Assembly: GCA_963678705.1 (NCBI GenBank)
Contig: OY783207.1
Location: forward strand, 22,294,001-22,358,000
Source: Panorpa germanica
Lineage: Eukaryota > Arthropoda > Insecta > Mecoptera > Panorpidae
Reading direction: 5' to 3'
Length of the DNA stretch: 64,000 nucleotides
Position 1 is the first letter of the stretch; every line of letters begins with the position of its first letter. A program made the position numbers and the translations under genes. Positions 60,691 through 64,000 of this stretch are shown in pieces. The notes under the pieces are model-generated. The model was not told where the DNA came from and ran no database searches. It saw nothing but the letters and a program-made list of their open reading frames with translations.

Positions 60691-63014
60691 TCTTCAGCAT
60701 ATTACGAGTATGATAATTTGAAATAAATTCAACAATTAAATTTGAAGTTAAATAAATGTACAAATTATAAAAAATGAATGAATATTTCATTAAAACTTGT
60801 GTTTTTATATTTAACAAGTTGAAACACACCCACACGCAAAAGAAACACAAGAAAATAAAGTCATGCACATACTCGTATGCAGATTGTAGAACATTAGAGC
60901 AGAGACCAGAGTATAATAAGTTATAGATATGGGCAACAGATTAGCCAAGCGAATAAATAATTCTTGAATATACATAATATGAAAATAGAAATACAATATT
61001 ACGAGTATATTAAAAGAACAGTTAAAGAAAGAACTAACCTAGGCAACGAAACGATTTGATTTAACGAAAGATTATTAACATGTGCTCGTCGAGGTTATTT
61101 AATTTATGAAAATCATATGCCAGAAAAATATACATAACTCATTAATTAATTCTTGAAATTAGCAAAGAAATACAGGTTTCTGTTGTATAGTATTGTTAAT
61201 CTTCTAATTTATTAATAATTCCGTAATTTGTTTATATTTTTATATCAAAATCTACACAACTGTGACAGCTATAAAATGATAAGCAGTATTCTTGTCTTAC
61301 GTCAAGTTTTTAGTTGTAATTAGTAGTAAATATAAAGAAAAAATGTAAATGAAAACGTTCGTGTAATGTTAAATATTCATTAATTGATTTTGCAATATTA
61401 TTTAAACAAAAAATAAATAAAAACCAGCGGTAATCAATTTTCAATATGTCACATAATGAACTGCATGTATTTAAAGTGAGGTTAAGTTAAATATTGAAAT
61501 AAAATTAACAAAATAAACAAAATTAAATGGACACATATGTTACAAAGATAACCAGGTGATGACATATGCTCTAAAATGTCAGGTGAACATGAAACATCCA
61601 CTCTAAAAAATATGGACAATGTTTAAACAATTAAAACACTTTGAAAACATTGAAAATGTTATAAATTCCTTGAATGATCCATTATAGTTTGTTTATTCAC
61701 AAATAAATGGACAAATATAGTAAATAAATATATTTGTATTATATTTACATCGATTTTAAGAGATATTACATCATAAAATTATATAATGCTTGTTTTATTC
61801 CGATCTGCAGAACAGAATATATAGAATCATGTTTAGTTGAGGGTTTACATCACAGATGGTGCTGCGAAATACTTTTGAATTTATTTTTGCTATTTAAATA
61901 ATATATTATTATTTTTATTTGTGTAATATGTTTTTACACCTAAAAAATTATTGATTTAATAGCATACGATTCGAATAAGGTGCTATTTTCAATAACATCT
62001 TGTTTACTGTGATAGATATTTAATATTTATGTCCTCATTAATATTTATGTATTTTTTGATACAAATATTATTCCAATTTATGTCTTCGTTTTGTTTTTTA
62101 TATGCAGCTATAACAATTTCAGTTAATGGCTTGTATTTCAAATATTAATGATTAACACTTCCTTCCTACTACTATTAATTCGCTATTCGATTTTCATGTT
62201 TACAACTTGAATTCAGTTAATATTTGTAATAGCTATTAAATTTGTGTAATGCTTCAGTTTTGAATCCGCTAAATATGGATATCACTTAAATAAATCTGAA
62301 ATTTTATATAAACAAAACTTACAATTTTTTTATATATTATTTAATGTAAATTTTTTTGTCATAATTTTTGTTACATTGTCATTAAATTAATGTAAAAAAC
62401 ACTTAAGAAATTTAAATAACATATTAGTTTAATATGTAACATTATATAATCTTGCTTAAAAAGTTTTATTTGCGTCAGAAACGTAAATTATGTTAAATTA
62501 ACTAAGCACAAAACGTAAACTCGTGTATTAGCAAGTTTTAGCCTACTTACCCGCAATAGCTGTTGTATTTTCCAAAAATGGAAAGAATGTTAAACTAAGA
62601 AAGAGTAAAATTTCGGTTAATTTTTACATATCAACAGACTACAGTTATGTTATTATATGCTTTATTGATTTCGTAATGGTTCTCATATTAGTTTTTATTT
62701 ATTTTAACTGACTGTACAGGCCATTTGGACTGTGCAAAGATTACGATGGTAGCACAAAAATCTAGGCTTCTTGCGCTTCACTTTCTATGAAAATTGTATC
62801 TAGTCCATTTAAGCATTCTTATAATACAATTTCTACTTCGGCGCTCTTGTAAAATGGTGACTCGGGTCTACAACCTTGGCCTGTCCTAGTTCTATTTCAT
62901 TTCGTTTTCTTGTGGTTTTCAATTGAAATTGATTTCAATTACAATATGTTAAAATTCGTATAGTATTCTTTTTAAGTTAAATATTGTTCTTTTAAGTTTA
63001 TCGTTAAGCGAATC
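60691..63014. other. very AT-rich intergenic stretch without recognised gene
   Basis: Long A/T runs and short palindromes only; no gene or known repeat family copy recognised. Confidence 0.5.
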
Positions 63015-63076
63015 GAGTGGAGTCGGACCGGAGTCGAGTGTACCAACTCCAACTCCAACTCCGACTCCGACTCCGG
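63015..63076. repeat. inverted array of GAGTCG / CGACTC hexamers
   Basis: GAGTGGAGTCGGACCGGAGTCG on the left is the inverse of the CAACTC/CGACTC tandem repeats (63044-63075) on the right, so the region can fold on itself. It sits 44 bp before the MITE at 63120. Confidence 0.8.
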
Positions 63077-63119
63077 TTTGAATTACGTCCAATGGAAAAA
63101 GTTAATTCCAAATTAAATA

Positions 63120-63377
63120 CCCAGTAAACATTTTGGAGTCACTTTGACATCATATTGAAGATGCATCATGATAATTGCTTTTGTCATAAAAGAGTTCATT
63201 TATATTTCAGTTTCTCACATTTTTTCATATAAAATGTATACTTTATCGGCTACAGATGGCGAAATTACTCCACCTGTCGGAATACAAATGAAGATAAAGT
63301 TGATGCGAACTATAATTGAAGTGAAATAGTGATAGAATCGTCACTAAATAGGGCGCTGCACCAAATTGTCTACTGGG
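63120..63377 (+). mobile_element. TA-flanked CCCAGTAAAC MITE, most complete copy
   Basis: 258 bp with TA at 63118-63119 and 63378-63379. Ends CCCAGTAAACATTTTGGAGT and CACCAAATTGTCTACTGGG, an imperfect inverted repeat. The TA duplication and short ends fit a Tc1/mariner-type non-autonomous element. Internal blocks TTTATCGGCTACAGATGGCG and CACCTGTCGGAATACAAATG are used as family reference. No transposase. Confidence 0.9.
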
Positions 63378-64000
63378 TAATAATGTGGAGTGTAATAATG
63401 GTTCAAGACAATTAATATTTCTTTAATATTTTATAGCGTATTGCCTTTGAATTATCCTTCTTCTTTAAACGACTGTTTTAATTGTTCCAGTATATTAAAA
63501 TAGTTGTATCTAGTTAGTATATATATTGTAAGTAATTATCTAGAATGTAAAAACAATTATTTATTCCTATATTTCTTAAGAAATATGTTCTGTATACAAT
63601 GTTTTATTTTCCGATTATTTATTATTTATAATAAACATTTAATAAAATATATTATATTATATTATTATAAATACATAATAATTATTATAAATTTGCTTAT
63701 GCATCAATAGGTTATGGTCTCCAACATGCTTGAAAGAATTTTATGAAAATAAACTTAGTGAATTTAGTAAAATTAAGTGATATTTTTGTGGTTCCTGTAA
63801 TATGTTACCTTCTGGATATAATGGATTTTATAAGAGGATTAATAGCACAAAAATATCACCTAATTTTTAATTATATCTTCAACATTATATCACAACCTGA
63901 TCCTGATAGGTAACTTTATTAGAACACATAAATACACAGGTATTGTTCACAACCCAAATTAAAGTGTGTTTCACCATAAGAAAGAGAAACCATTGTGTGT
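63378..64000. other. AT-rich right edge, nothing recognised
   Basis: Long TATTATAATTAT tracts. No gene or repeat copy assigned. Confidence 0.5.

Noticed and set aside
1-64000. CRISPR arrays, operons, ribosome binding sites, bacterial-type systems
   Set aside because: Spliced insect gene, SINEs and MITEs show eukaryotic nuclear DNA; no spaced direct repeats of CRISPR type were seen.
1-64000. Assignment to a specific insect order
   Set aside because: The Hth N-terminus is conserved across insects and I cannot match the SINE or MITE families to a named lineage from memory with confidence.

Overview
The window looks like AT-rich insect nuclear DNA. The only gene I can anchor is the 5' end of homothorax (hth, the insect Meis-type TALE homeobox gene), on the minus strand at the far left. 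A 15-base first coding piece (MAQPR, complement 5154..5168) joins in phase 0 to a 263-base second coding exon (complement 805..1067). Both junctions carry canonical GT/AG signals. The second exon has the conserved Hth N-terminus (YDDGLH... YDPH.GHR ... HHSPH ... VHKRDKDAIYG), and the gene continues off the left edge. An in-frame stop upstream with no intervening ATG fixes the start codon. The match to insect Hth is strong, but I cannot assign the insect order from the sequence.

Layout. 1-5168 holds the partial second intron, exon 2, a 4.1 kb first intron and the start codon of hth. About 5169-6230 is the likely 5' UTR and promoter, a local GC rise with a triple initiator-like TCAGT on the minus strand. 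From about 6.3 kb to 64 kb I find no convincing protein-coding gene, tRNA or rRNA; the open frames there are short and without recognisable domains. This looks like the gene-poor regulatory flank usual for a developmental transcription factor, filled with small non-autonomous transposons. Several GC-richer, low-repeat patches (6.9, 13.0-13.45, 20.74-21.29, 37.0-37.4, 41.9-42.2, 44.56-44.9 kb) and a triple CACGTG cluster at 48.56-48.63 kb are candidate regulatory elements.

Mobile DNA. I see at least seven repeat families by comparing copies inside the window: (a) a tRNA-derived SINE with box B, including a young copy at 48034-48304 with a 12-bp target-site duplication and 19 A's; (b) a TA-flanked, CCCAGTAAAC-ended MITE family (Tc1/mariner-like), with a 1.1 kb relative carrying an internal 260-bp tandem duplication; (c) hAT-like elements with 8-bp duplications (31688-32340, 10159-10355, 14380-14606); (d) a 620-640 bp AATGGGC-ended family with three near-complete copies, one nested in another transposon; (e) a TTAA-flanked, piggyBac-like inverted-repeat element; (f) a CTYTCACAYTGGAA-ended MITE; (g) further dispersed repeats without clear ends. 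There are also several short tandem repeats and a 41-bp-arm hairpin at 22124-22228. I found no transposase gene in any of them, and no evidence for a new multi-gene system. The observations most worth following are the hairpin, the 1.1 kb composite element, the nested insertion, the E-box cluster and the GC-rich patches upstream of hth.
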